A stretch of 64,000 nt of DNA from contig OX387202.1 of NCBI GenBank assembly GCA_947561715.1, positions 18,427,001 through 18,491,000 of the forward strand, in the 5' to 3' direction. Below the pieces are notes generated by a model, which saw only the letters and a list, made by a program, of their open reading frames with translations, was not told where the DNA came from and did not search any database. Positions 42,924 through 53,901 of the stretch are shown here, piece after piece. How positions within the stretch are numbered: the first letter of the stretch is position 1; each line of letters opens with the position of its first letter. The stretch comes from Ascidia mentula. Taxonomy: Eukaryota; Chordata; Ascidiacea; Phlebobranchia; Ascidiidae. Made by a program: the position numbers and the translations under genes.

Positions 42924-43817
42924 ATGACGCACGCTCTATATGAGGACAAAACACTCGTCAAAACCTACAGCGAATTCAGACCAAGATACGGGCAACAAGT
43001 TGTTGATTGTGTTTTACAAGAAATGGAAAAGGTTTCAGGTTTAAAACCAAAATATCAACTCATGGTTGAAGTTGGTTGTGGAGGGGGACAAGCTACCAAC
43101 GTCTTTGCTCCTTATTTCGACAAAGTCTTGGCTTCAGACATCAGTGAAGAGCAAATAAAAGAAGCGAAACGACAAAATCAACACCAACATGTGACATATT
43201 GCCAAGGACGGGCTGAGGATATCAAAGTTGCAAATGGAAGTGTTGATTTGCTGTTGGCAGCAGACGCGGCTCATTGGTTTAATTTGGATAAGTTCTTTGC
43301 TGAGGTTTCAAGGGTTCTCAAAAAAGAAGGCGTCTTAGTTTTAATCGGATATTCTGCACCAACAATGATTCCCAGTATAAAAGGAAATATGAAGAACCAC
43401 TTTGGGTCGTTTATACAAAACCTCCTGGAAGAAACAGTAGCAGCATTCAAGGATGATCATGTCGATAAACGTAGAGAATGTGTTCTCAAATACAAAAATA
43501 TTTACGACAAAATTCCTACCGACAAGAAACAACGATTCGAAGCAAAACAAACGAGACAGAATTGGAGTTTGGCGACAGCAAAGGGTTTTTTACGATCTAG
43601 TGCAATATATCCACCTTACATGCAGATGAAACGAAAAGAAATACAAGAAAGAATGGGAGAAGTAACAGAGGAAGACATGAGGGATGTGGATTTGGCAGAA
43701 ATATTCGGGAAAGCAGTTAAAGAAATGCTGGGAGTTCCAACTTTGAAAGATGAAGATTTACATTTGATCGTGCAGTATGAGTTTTTCATACTAACTGCAA
43801 GTAATCTCAGAGTCTAG
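42924..43817 (+). CDS. SAM-dependent methyltransferase MT19, type C body with NLRV tail, 297 aa
   Basis: The type C body (SAPTMIPSIKGNMKNHFG, NWSLATAKG) is joined in the last ~20 codons to the TASNLRV tail and to the matching 3' flank of MT18. Private changes are FEAKQTRQN, AKGFLRSS and the run PYMQMKRKEIQERMGEV. IKVANGS replaces IKVADGS. AATAAA is at 44311-44316. Over the first two thirds it is the counterpart of MT27. Confidence 0.92.
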   Translation: MTHALYEDKTLVKTYSEFRPRYGQQVVDCVLQEMEKVSGLKPKYQLMVEVGCGGGQATNVFAPYFDKVLASDISEEQIKEAKRQNQHQHVTYCQGRAEDIKVANGSVDLLLAADAAHWFNLDKFFAEVSRVLKKEGVLVLIGYSAPTMIPSIKGNMKNHFGSFIQNLLEETVAAFKDDHVDKRRECVLKYKNIYDKIPTDKKQRFEAKQTRQNWSLATAKGFLRSSAIYPPYMQMKRKEIQERMGEVTEEDMRDVDLAEIFGKAVKEMLGVPTLKDEDLHLIVQYEFFILTASNLRV

Positions 43818-45205
43818 AATCTAGATCATCATAAGTGCTTCCCTGATGACAAAAAGAATGTTGCAAACAACATCTAATTACTAAAGACATTGAAGATTGC
43901 CATTCCGTGTTGTAAATATAAACCATGGGCAAGGGAAAGTAATAACAGTAACCCGGGTCGCCTATTCCACCGATACGGGTTACCGTAAATATATTAACAT
44001 AACGGAAGAAAGCGCTGCAGGTTAGTTGCAAATGCCTCACTATGCACACAAAATGCTGAAAGAGCCAAACATTTTGGCCAAAGTGGTTCGTCATGCACCA
44101 CTAAGTCACACAGTTTGTGGGAATGTCAAAAAAATATGCTCTCGGTCGTACTGGCGATGCAGAGGAAATTTATCAAACTGCTTGTTTTACCAAATTACTA
44201 TTTCGTACACGTGTAGAGAAAATGCTGATAAATTGTTCAACGGTCTTACACTTGTTGTGTATATGTTTTGCTGTATTGTTGTTGCTGTTGTTGTTGTTGC
44301 CTATATATATAATAAAGAATTTGACTAACAGCTTAATTTTTTTGATACTTTAAGTGTAGTTGGACACACAAGAACGTTTTTCAGGAAAGGGGTGTAGTAT
44401 GTAAGAAAAAGCATCAAAACACACTCGCAGTTAGACGATAACTGCCAACTCCCAACAGTGTTTGCATTTTGCGTAGATGGAACATAACGCCAAGAACAAA
44501 ACATCCGACTGTAATTAATCAGAAACACAGAAGGCTTGCGGAAAGTCAGCTTGTTGCTTACTCGGAAAACTTAACCGCTTCCTGTGTTTCCAGCGGTTAA
44601 TCGCCTTAGTTCTTGCACGCATTTCTCGGGTTTGGGCGTTTAATAGTAAACAGATTACTTTCTGCAACTTAACACTTGTTTCACTCAGGAAAGGTTAGTA
44701 CACACAAGCAACAAACTAGATTTGGAGACATCAAATAGCAAACAAGTTATCAAAGTGTAAAAAAGATTAGTTCTACATGTTAATTTAGTCCATTTAAAGT
44801 TCATCGTGCATCGTGCATCGTGCATCGTGCATCGTGCATCGTGCATCGTGCATCGTGCATCGTGCATCGTGCATCGTGCATCGTGCATCGTGCATCGTGC
44901 ATCGTGCATCGTGCATCGTGCATCGTGCATCGTGCATCGTGCATCGTGCATCGTGCATCATAACAGTGAGGTATTTCAACAGCGACAATGATCATGGCAT
45001 TTAGTTTTCATGTAAATGTAAATAGAAATGCAAGAGAAAAGAATCAATTCTGACGAAACGCAAAAAAATTTGAACACAAATGTGAGGCTTGGGTCTAAAA
45101 TGCTTAAAAAACTACTGGCATATGATATCTCTGGAAACTTGTATACTTATAGCATAACTTTTTTAAATTTCAGAAACTAAAAAACAGCATCACATTTCAA
45201 GCACA
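43818..45205. other. Spacer: NLRV-type 3' flank plus P3 region with 22-unit repeat
   Basis: It has the same structure as 41622-42923. AATAAA is at 44311-44316 and a gttgttgctgttgttgttg run precedes it. The P3 acceptor ttcag is intact, ending 45173, 33 bases before the MT20 ATG. Open frames here are shifted relative to those in the sister flanks. Confidence 0.6.
44806..44959. repeat. 7-bp tandem repeat (GTGCATC), 22 units
   Basis: It is the longest of the arrays, at 154 bases, and perfect. The left junction differs from the other copies: aaagttcatc replaces aaagttgtttaaataacatatctc, so the expansion was accompanied by a small deletion. Confidence 0.95.
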
Positions 45206-46092
45206 ATGACGCACGCTCTATTTGAGGACAAAACACTCGTCAAAACCTACAGCGAATTCAGACCAAGATACGGACAACAAGTTGTTGATTGTGTTTTACA
45301 AGAAATGGAAAAGGTTTCAGGTTTGAAACCAAAATATCAACTCATGGTTGAAGTTGGTTGTGGAGGGGGACAAGCTACCAACGTCTTTGCTCCTTATTTC
45401 GACAAAGTCTTGGCTTCAGACGTCAGTGAAGAGCAAATAAAAGAAGCAAAACGACAAAATCAACACCAACATGTGACATATTGCCAACCGAGGATATTAA
45501 AGTACCTGACAGAAGTGTGGATTTGCTGTTGGCAGCAGAGGCGGCTCATTGGTTTCATTTGGAAAAGTTTTTTGCTGAAGTTTCTAGGGTTCTCAAAAAA
45601 GATGGCATTCTAGTTTTAATCGGATATTCTGCACCAATAATGACTCCTAATGTAAACGGAAAGCTGATGAATGAGTTTGAGGCGTTTATGGAAAACCTCT
45701 TGAACGAGACCATATTAGCATTCAAGGATGAGCACGTGGAAAAACGTAGAGAATGTTCACTGAAATACCAAAATATTTACGAGAGAATTCCTTCGGACAA
45801 AACAAATCGGTTTAAAGTAAAAGGAACAAAACAAAACTGGACTCTAGCGACAGCAAAAGGCCGTCTTCGGTCGACTGATATTTACCCAAGCTACATGGAG
45901 AGAAAACGTAAAGAAATACAAGAAAGAAAGGGAGAAGTAACAGAGGAAGACATGAGTGATGTGGATTTGGCAGAAATATTCGGAAAAACTGTTGAAGAAA
46001 CGCTGGGAGTTTCGATATTGAAGGACGAGGATTTACAGCTAATCGCCCAGTATGAGTTTTTCATACTAACAGCAAGTAATCTCAGAGCCTAG
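45206..46092 (+). pseudogene. Methyltransferase MT20, broken by a 7-bp deletion
   Basis: It is intact to residue ~94 (MTHALFEDKTLV, VEVGCGGG, ASDVSEEQ). Then seven bases are missing between tattgccaa and ccgaggatatt (near 45487); total length is 887 instead of 894. The first frame ends at 45613 (135 aa). The rest is open from 45481 to TAG 46092 and encodes a body not found elsewhere (SAPIMTPNVNGKLMNEFEAF, KGRLRSTDIYPSYM, tail TASNLRA). AATAAA is at 46565-46570. The only copy of this body type is thus inactivated. Confidence 0.85.
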
Positions 46093-47444
46093 ATCGACAC
46101 AAGTGCTTCCCTGATGACAAAAAGAATGTTGCAAACAACATCTAATTACTGAAGACCTAGGAGATTGCCACTCCATGTTGTAAATATAAATAATGGACAA
46201 GGAAAAGTAATAACAGTAACTCGGGTCGCCTATTTCACCGAAACAGGTTACCGTAAACATAGTAACATTACGGAAGAAAGCACTACAGTTTAGTTGCAAA
46301 TGCCTCACTATGCACACAAAATGCTGAACGAGCCAAATATTTTGGCCAAAGTGGTTCGTCATGCACCACTAAGTCACAGAGTTTGTGGGAATGTCAAAAA
46401 AATATGCTCTCGGTCGCACTGGCGATGCAGAGGAAATTTATCAAACTGCTTGTTTTGCCAAATTACTTATTCGTACACGTGCAGAGAAAATGATGATAAA
46501 TTGTTCAACGGTCTTACACTTGTTATGTATATGTTTTGCTGTGTTGTTGTTGTTGCATATATGTAATAAAGAATTTGACTAACAGCTTAATTTCTATGAT
46601 ACTTCAAGTGTAGTCAGACATGCAAGAACGTTTTTCAGGAAAGGGGTGTAGTATGTAAGAAAAAGCATCAAAACACACTCGCAGTTAGACGATAACTGCA
46701 AATTCCCAACAGTATTTGCATTTTGCGTAGATGGAACATAACGCCAAGAACAAAAAAAACAACCGTAATTAATCAGAAACACACAAGGCAGTCAGCCTGT
46801 TGCTTACTCGGAAAACTTAACCGCTTCCTGTGTTTCCAGCGGTTAATCGCCTTGGTTCTTGCACGCATTTCTCGGGAGTTTAATAGTAAACAGATTACTT
46901 TCTGCAACTCAACACTTGTTTCACTCAGGAAAAGTTAGTACACACAAGCAACAAACTAGATTTGGAGACATCAAATAGCAAAAAAGTTATCAAAGTGTAA
47001 AAAAGATCAGTTCTACATGTTAATTTAGTCTATTTAAAGTTGTTTAAATAACATATCTCGTCCATCGTACATCGTGCATCGTGCATCGTGCATCGTGCAT
47101 CGTGCATCGTGCATCGTGCATCGTGCATCGTGCATCGTGCATCGTGCATCGTGCATCGTGCATCGTGCATCGTGCATCGTGCATCGTGCATCGTAACAGT
47201 GAGGTATTTCAACAGCGACAATGATCATGGCATTTAGTTTTCATGTAAATGTAAATAGAAAATATAAATGCAAGAGAAAAGCATCAATTCTGACGAAGCG
47301 CAAAAAAATCTGAACACAAATGTGAGGCTTGAGTCCAAAATGCTTTGACACTACTAGCATAAGATACCTCTGGAAACTTGTATACTTATAGCATAACTTT
47401 TTCAAATTTCAGAAACTGAAAAACAGCATCATATTTCAAGCACA
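46093..47444. other. Spacer: NLRV-type 3' flank plus P3 region with 19-unit repeat
   Basis: It carries AATAAA 46565-46570, the 7-bp array at 47060-47192, and the P3 acceptor ttcag ending 47412, 33 bases before the MT21 ATG. I see no gene. Confidence 0.6.
47060..47192. repeat. 7-bp tandem repeat (GTGCATC), 19 units
   Basis: The first two units are variants (GTCCATC, GTACATC); the remaining 17 are perfect. The array ends 252 bases before the MT21 ATG, the same distance as in the other P3 genes. Confidence 0.95.
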
Positions 47445-48338
47445 ATGACGCACGCTCTATTTGAGGACAAAACACTCGTCAAAACCTACAGCGAATTCAG
47501 ACCAAGATACGGACAACAAGTTGTTGATTGTGTTTTACAAAAAATGGAAAAGGTTTCAGGTTTGAAACCAAAATATCAACTCATGGTTGAAGATGGTTGT
47601 GGAGGGGGACAAGCTACCAACGTCTTTGCTCCTTATTTCGACAAAGTCTTGGCTTCAGACATCAGTGAAGAGCAAATAAAAGAAGCAAAACGACAAAATC
47701 AACACCAGCATGTGACATATTGCCATGGACGGGCTGAGGATATCAAAGTTGCAGATGGAAGTGTTGATTTGCTGTTGGCAGCAGACGCGGCGCATTGGTT
47801 TAATTTGGATAAGTTCTTTGCTGAGGTTTCAAGGGTTCTCAAAAAAGAAGGCGTCTTAGTTTTAACCGGATATTCTGCACCAACAATGATTCCCAGTATA
47901 AAAGGAAATATGAAGAACCACTTTGGGTTGTTTATACAAAACCTCCTGGAAGAAACAGTAGCAGCATTCAAGGATGATCATGTGGATAAACGTAGAGAAT
48001 GTGTTCTCAAATACAAAAATATTTATGACAAAATTCCTACCGACAAGAAACAACGATTCGAAGTAAAACAAACGGAACAGAATTGGAGTTTGGCGACAGC
48101 AAAGGGTTTGTTACGATCTAGTGCAATATATCCACCTTACATGGAGAGAAAACGTAAAGAAATGCTGGAAAACAAGGGAGAAGTAACAGTGGAAGACATG
48201 AGAGATGTGGATTTGGCAGAAATTTACGGGAAAACTGTCAAACAAAAGCTAGGTGTTCCTAATTTGAAGGACGAAGATTTACATTTAATCGCCCAGTATG
48301 AATACTTTGTAATAACTGCAACTGGATTAAGAGAATAG
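47445..48338 (+). CDS. SAM-dependent methyltransferase MT21, type C body with D3 tail, 297 aa
   Basis: It is open throughout, but motif I reads VEDGCGGG rather than VEVGCGGG, putting an aspartate at residue 50 inside the SAM-binding strand; this could weaken cofactor binding. EKV is preceded by VLQKM (E33K). The body is type C to about residue 258, then AEIYGKTVKQKLGVPNLKDE ... YEYFVITATGLRE, the tail of MT16/MT24. The 3' flank (ATTAAA 48456-48461) is also of that type, so tail and 3' flank moved together. Confidence 0.9.
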   Translation: MTHALFEDKTLVKTYSEFRPRYGQQVVDCVLQKMEKVSGLKPKYQLMVEDGCGGGQATNVFAPYFDKVLASDISEEQIKEAKRQNQHQHVTYCHGRAEDIKVADGSVDLLLAADAAHWFNLDKFFAEVSRVLKKEGVLVLTGYSAPTMIPSIKGNMKNHFGLFIQNLLEETVAAFKDDHVDKRRECVLKYKNIYDKIPTDKKQRFEVKQTEQNWSLATAKGLLRSSAIYPPYMERKRKEMLENKGEVTVEDMRDVDLAEIYGKTVKQKLGVPNLKDEDLHLIAQYEYFVITATGLRE

Positions 48339-49724
48339 ATTGTGTCAAGTAGTTGATTCATCAACAAGTTTAAACAATGTTGAAACCAATGGCAGAAAAA
48401 GGTGTGATAAAAAACTCGAAAACATACCATATTACGTGCAGAACTTACAATCCATATTAAAGTTGCTCTAGTCTGTAACACCTAATCAAGTGATCATACT
48501 ATCAAAGACGTAGCACTAACACAACTGGTGAAGCTTTGTGTTCACGACCAGATATATTTCATTCTCTGTGTACTAAATATTAAACCTTGCGGTCTAAAGG
48601 TTTGCAAAAAACAAACATTCGTCTGGGTATTTGCAAATGCAAAAACATTCAGTTGTAAAGAAATACGTCACCAAAGCATCGAGTTGTCAAAGCACAGGTT
48701 ACACGAAATTTCCGACAGCTATGTACACATGTGTTTTTTTATGGAAAGTTGTAACGATGCATTCTTAACTTCATAACTGCATAAATTGATCGTCATGAAA
48801 TCACATTAGATTGATGCTTGCGTGCCGAAAGCATAACTCTTGTATTTGCAGACGTGTTTTTGTATAAATATGCTTGAATAAACCAAGAAAGTAACCAACT
48901 TGACTTACAGTTATTGCTGCCATCAGAACGAGAGTAGGCAGAAGTAAAAAATTATAGTTATGACCCATATTTTTTCAATAAGAATCATAGGAGTTTCGTT
49001 GAAACTAGCATTTGGTAGAAAAGTTCTGCGAAGGCAGACGTGACGACTGAAAGATATATAAATCCGATAGCACGTTTAAATGTCGACACTACGTGCTTGT
49101 TTTTCCAAGGCGTATAGAAATGCAAGGTATTTGCAGCATGCAGGAAAACGCATGGTCGCTTGCCATTGATCGACACAGTCAAGTACAAATTAAAAAAGGG
49201 AGCCGAACTAACGTTTCGTTTGGCGAAAGATAAGCGAGTCATGCATGGGGAAACACAGACAGAACGTTTGTTGCTCACACAGTGAGAAGGCACAGGGATT
49301 TTAACCTGTTAGTAAACAGTTACATGATAGTGGTATAAAATATAAGAGGTGGATATCGTCAAGGCCATTGTTACAGAATAGAAAATGCTTTACAGAATCG
49401 ATTTACTACAATGCTGTGCATATTTGTACAAAACCAACTCGTCACAGACAAATGCAAATGGACTAAATATCATTGAGCGCATGGTTGGAGCGCGCCACGG
49501 CGTCAAACAGCAGACATATGTGCAAATGACATAATTCGGTTTGGAGTCAAAAACGAACTTAGTACCTTGAGAACGCGCTTAGGACAAGACAATGTTGGGT
49601 AAAATGGAACTTATTATTTATTTTAAGTTTTTAAAAACGAAATTAAATTGCTTAAAATCCGATAAATCATTTTAGACACATTGGACACTTAGGAAAGTTA
49701 TAACAACTTCATTTTTGTAGCAAA
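48339..49724. other. Spacer: D3 3' flank plus P5 upstream region
   Basis: It is a diverged homolog of 37285-38689 and 54796-56200, with ATTAAA at 48456-48461, ending atttttgtagcaaa before the MT22 ATG. The 82-codon frame at 48528 is not conserved in the homologs. Confidence 0.55.
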
Positions 49725-50616
49725 ATGGTAGAGGCTCTATACGAAAACAAAACGCTGGTCAAGAGTTACAGCGAATTTAGACCAAGATACGAACAACAAG
49801 TTGTAGATTGTGTTTTGCAAGAAATGGAAAAGGTTTCAGGTTTAAAACCAAAATATCAACTCATGGTTGAAGTTGGTTGTGGAGGGGGACAAGCTACCAA
49901 CGTCTTTGCTCCTTATTTCGACAAAGTCTTGGCTTCAGACATCAGTGAAGAGCAAATAAAAGAAGCAAAACGACAAAATCAACACCAACATCTGACGTAT
50001 TGCCAAGGGCGTGCCGAGAATATTAAGGTTGCAGATGGAAGTGTTGATTTGCTGTTAGCAGCACAGGCGGCTCATTATTTTGAATCCGATGTTTTTTGCG
50101 GAGTCTTTGAGGATTCTCAAGACAGACGGTATCTTAGTTTTAATGGGATATACCGCACCCACAATGGCTCCTGTTATAAACGGAAAGCAGAAGAATGAGT
50201 TTGCAAGTGTCTTGCAAAATCTATTAAACGAGACTGTTCAAAACTTCACACAAGATTATGTTCAAAAACGCCAAGAGTGTTTTCTCAAATACGATAATAT
50301 TTACAAGAGAATTCCTTCGGACAATAAAAAACGCCTTACAGTGAGACAAACAAAACAAAATTGGACTTTGGCATCATTAAAAGGTCTTATTCGGTCAATC
50401 GACATTTACCCGAGTTACATGGAAAGAAAACGTAAAGAAATACTGGAAAGCAAGGAAAAAGTAACAGAGGAAGACATGAGAGATGTGGATTTGGCAGAAA
50501 TATTCGGAAAAAGTGTTGAAGAAACGCTGGGTATTTCGATATTGAAGGACGAGGATTTACAGCTAATCGCCCAGTATGAGTTTTTCATACTAACTGCAAG
50601 TAATCTCAGAGTCTAG
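49725..50616 (+). pseudogene. Methyltransferase MT22, type D2, broken by a 2-bp deletion
   Basis: It is the D2 relative of MT17/MT25. After tatttttgaatccgat the two bases of aagt are reduced (gatgtttttt versus gataagtttttt, ~50088), giving 892 instead of 894 bases. The first frame ends at 50198 (157 aa). The C-terminal two thirds remain open to TAG 50616 and end TASNLRV. Unlike MT17/MT25 it does not have the A insertion near the C-terminus (ttcggaaaaagtg stays in frame), so the two D2 lesions are independent. AATAAA is at 51078-51083. Confidence 0.85.
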
Positions 50617-51862
50617 ATTGCCACAAGTGCTTCCCTGATGACAAAAAGAATGTTGCAAACAACATCTAATCACTAAAGACCTAGGAGATTGCCATTCCAT
50701 GTTGTAAATGGCAAGAAAAAGTAACAACAGTAACTCGGGTCACCTATTCCACCGATACAGGTTACCGTAAACATAGTAACATAACGGAAGAAAGCGCTGC
50801 AGGTTAGTTGCAAATGCCTCACTATGCACACAAAATGCTGAAAGAGACAAATATTTTGGCCAAAGTGGTTCTTCATGCATCACTAAGTCACAGAGTTTGT
50901 GGGAATGTCAAAAAAATGTGCTCTCGGTCGCACTGGCGATGCAGAGGAAATTGATCAAACTGCTTGTTTTACCAAATTACTATTTCGTACACGTGTAGAG
51001 AAAATGATGATAAATTGTTCAACGGTCTTACACTTGTTGTGCATATGTTTTGCTGTATTGTTGTTGCCTACATATGTAATAAAGAATTTGACTAACAGCT
51101 TAATTTTTTTGATACTTTAAGTGTAGTTGGACATACAAGAACGTTTTTCAGAAAAGGGGTGTAGTATGTAAGAAAAACCATCAAAACACACTGGTCGTTA
51201 GACGATAATAGCAAACTCCCAACAGTGTTTGCATTTTGCGTAGATGGAACATAACGCCAAGAACAAAAAATCAAACTGTAATTAATGAGAAACACACAAG
51301 GCTTGCGGAAAAAAGGCCTGTTGCTTACTCGGAAAACTTAACCACTTCCTGCGTTTCCAGCGGTTAATCGCCTTGGTTCTTGCACGCATTTCTCGGGTTT
51401 GGGCGTTTAATAGTAAACAGATTACTTCCTGCAACTCAACACTTGTTTCACTCAGAAAAAGTTGGTACACACACACAAGCAACAAACTGGATTTTGAGAC
51501 ATCAAATAGCAAAAAAGTTATCAAAATGTAAAAAAGATCAGTTCTACATGTTAATTAAGTTTATTTAAAGTTGTTTAAATGACATATCTCGTCCATCACG
51601 CATCGTGCATCTTAACAGTGAGGTATTTCAACAGCGACAATGATCATGGAAATTAGTTTCAATATAAGTGTAAATAGAAAATATAAATGCAAGTGAAAAG
51701 CATCAATTCTGACGAAGCCAAAAAAATTTAAACACAAATGTGAGGCTTGGCTCTAAAATGCTGTAGTACTATTGGCATAAGATATCTCTGGAAACTTGTA
51801 TACTAATAGCATAACTTTTTTAAATTTCAGAAACTGAAAAACAGCATCACATTTAAAGCACA
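50617..51862. other. Spacer: NLRV-type 3' flank plus P3 region with 3-unit repeat
   Basis: It has AATAAA 51078-51083, a short 7-bp array (51591-51611: GTCCATC, ACGCATC, GTGCATC), and an intact P3 acceptor ttcag ending 51830, 33 bases before MT23. Otherwise no feature is seen. Confidence 0.6.
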
Positions 51863-52756
51863 ATGACGCACGCTCTATTTGAGGACAAAACACTTGTCAA
51901 AACCTACAGCGAGATCAGACCAAGATACGGGCAACAAGTTGTTGATTGTGTTTTACAAGAAATGGAAAAGGTTTCAGGTTTAAAACCAAAATATCAACTC
52001 ATGGTTGAAGTTGGTTGTGGAGGGGGACAAGCTACCAACGTCTTTGCTCCTTATTTCGACAAAGTCTTGGCTTCAGACATCAGTGAAGAGCAAATAAAAG
52101 AAGCAAAACAACAAAATCAACACCAACAAGCGAGTTATAGCCTTGGAATTGCAGAAGATATTGCAGTTCCAGACAGAAGTGTAGATTTGCTGTTGGCAGC
52201 AGAGGCGGCTCATTGGTTTAATTTGGAAAAGTTCTTTGCTGAGGTTTCAAGGGTACTCAAAAAAGAAGGCGTCTTAGTTTTAACCGGATATTCTGCACCA
52301 ACAATGATTCCCAGTATAAAAGGAAATATGAAGAACCACTTTGGGTCGTTTATACAAAGTTTCCTGGAAGAAAAAGTAGCAGCATTCAAGGATGAGCATG
52401 TGGATAAACGTAGAGAATGTGTTCTCAAATACAAAAATATTTATGACAAAATTCCTACCGACAAGAAACAACGATTCGAAGTAAAACAAACAAAACAGAA
52501 TTGGAGTTTGGCGACGGCAAAGGGTTTGTTACGATCTAATGCAATATATCCACCTTACATGGAGAGGAAACGTAAAGAAATACAAGAAAGCAAGGAAGAA
52601 GTAACAGAGGAAGACATGAGGGATGTGGATTTGGCAGAAATATTCGGGAAAACTGTCAAACAAAAGTTGGGAGTTCCCACCTTGAAAGATGAAGATTTAC
52701 ATTTAATCGTGCAGTATGAGTTTTTCATACTAACTGCAACTGGTCTAAAAGCCTAG
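51863..52756 (+). CDS. SAM-dependent methyltransferase MT23, type C, 297 aa
   Basis: It starts MTHALFEDKTLVKTYSEI, with I18 for the otherwise constant F18. The segment after the core (AKQQNQHQQASYSLGIAEDIAVPD) and the middle (FIQSFLEEKVAAFKDEH, RKEIQESKEEV) are shared with MT14. The tail is the standard TATGLKA. D72 and motif I are intact. It is probably the donor or recipient of a conversion tract with MT14, 20 kb away. Confidence 0.92.
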   Translation: MTHALFEDKTLVKTYSEIRPRYGQQVVDCVLQEMEKVSGLKPKYQLMVEVGCGGGQATNVFAPYFDKVLASDISEEQIKEAKQQNQHQQASYSLGIAEDIAVPDRSVDLLLAAEAAHWFNLEKFFAEVSRVLKKEGVLVLTGYSAPTMIPSIKGNMKNHFGSFIQSFLEEKVAAFKDEHVDKRRECVLKYKNIYDKIPTDKKQRFEVKQTKQNWSLATAKGLLRSNAIYPPYMERKRKEIQESKEEVTEEDMRDVDLAEIFGKTVKQKLGVPTLKDEDLHLIVQYEFFILTATGLKA

Positions 52757-53901
52757 TCGGTAATAAGTGGAAAATGTTAAATTAAACCGAAACAATTGAA
52801 CAGCACAACGTTTCAATCTCAAATGCAAAAAATGATATGTACGTAATTTATTTTGGTAATTTTGTTTGCCAGCATTTTTCGTTTAATTCTTTCTAAAAAC
52901 AAACCCTGATTTTAAATGAAACAATTCTTCAAAGACTGTACCCTTGACAACTGCTATACGATGATTTTCACATATTCATGATGGTGGCAAATAGCTTGCA
53001 AGTCTGAAATATTTTCGTGTGTTTAAACGCATTTTTGTTTGAAAGGCCGAAATTGTACACAACAAGCTAATATATTAAATTTGCAAGATTTGCTCCAGGT
53101 GGGAATTCTACAGTTTGTCTCATTTTCACAGTGCAGATTGTATTTGCATTGCGCAGTCTTTGCTTTGTAAAATCATCTGTCAAGCTTGAAACAAAACCGC
53201 ATATGTTAACCCAAGAGAATACCTTATGCTACCTTGCCGAACGAAACGTTTGCTTACTCTTGAATACCGGGATGTATTTAATGGGTCTGTTTCATAGTTT
53301 ACCAGTGATTACGCAGTAAACAACAAGGAAAATCGATGTTAAATGTTTCGCGTGTGTAAAAATATAAAAAAAACTGGAGAATCAAAAATCAGTGATTTTC
53401 ACATATAGAACAAGTCCATTTACTTATTGCACCCAGCATGCTGGATAAAAATGAGACATCTACACAAAAGTATTATCGTCCGTTTCTCGTTGTCGCAAAT
53501 GCTTGATTTCATCTTAGTAATGTCATTGTGTCCTGCATGTTTGCTGCATTCACAAAGCACCTTGTTTACACGACAAAGCTCTTCACAGACCAACACACAG
53601 GACCCAGACACTATTGAGCGTAGGGTCAGGGGGCGTCACGGATACAAAAAAAGTTACGTTTGAACCCTCTAGACCAATATTTGGTTCAATGTCAAAACCG
53701 AATTCCGAACCGTGAGAACGCGTTGGGGATAGCAAAATGCATAGGTAAAGTTTTTGACCAATCTGTACCACTTAGTTGAAAAGTGCATGTTCTTATATAG
53801 TATGGGTGCGAATGTCAGGGTATATGGACTAATAAATAGTGTGCTTTATTTAGATACATTAAACATCTGGGAAACTGAAAACAATTTCATCTCGAAGTAA
53901 A
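52757..53901. other. Spacer: gene relic plus P4 upstream region
   Basis: It contains the A-type relic (52855-53012), a type A-like 3' flank and the P4 module ending ctcgaagtaaa before the MT24 ATG. It is the more diverged homolog of 35273-36419. Open frames of 62-78 codons are not conserved. Confidence 0.6.
52855..53012 (+). pseudogene. Relic of a type A methyltransferase 3' end
   Basis: It is a close copy of the relic at 35371-35530, ending atgatggtggcaaatagctt then gcaagtctgaaat, with the same internal losses. Confidence 0.65.

Larger units (their letters stand above)
37560..43550 (+). repeat. Segmental duplication, left copy (partner 55070-61060)
   Basis: At an offset of 17511 bases this block matches 55070-61060 with only scattered single-base differences, through two genes, three spacers and most of a third gene. 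The offset is kept base for base up to the 7-bp array near 42588, where it changes by about six bases. Left of ~37540 the same two regions are still homologous but visibly more diverged. Confidence 0.85.

Noticed and set aside
44801-45004. Open frames on both strands with a repeated HDARCTM or HRASCIV peptide
   Set aside because: They are direct translations of the 7-bp GTGCATC repeat, which is open in every frame. Copy number differs in each spacer.
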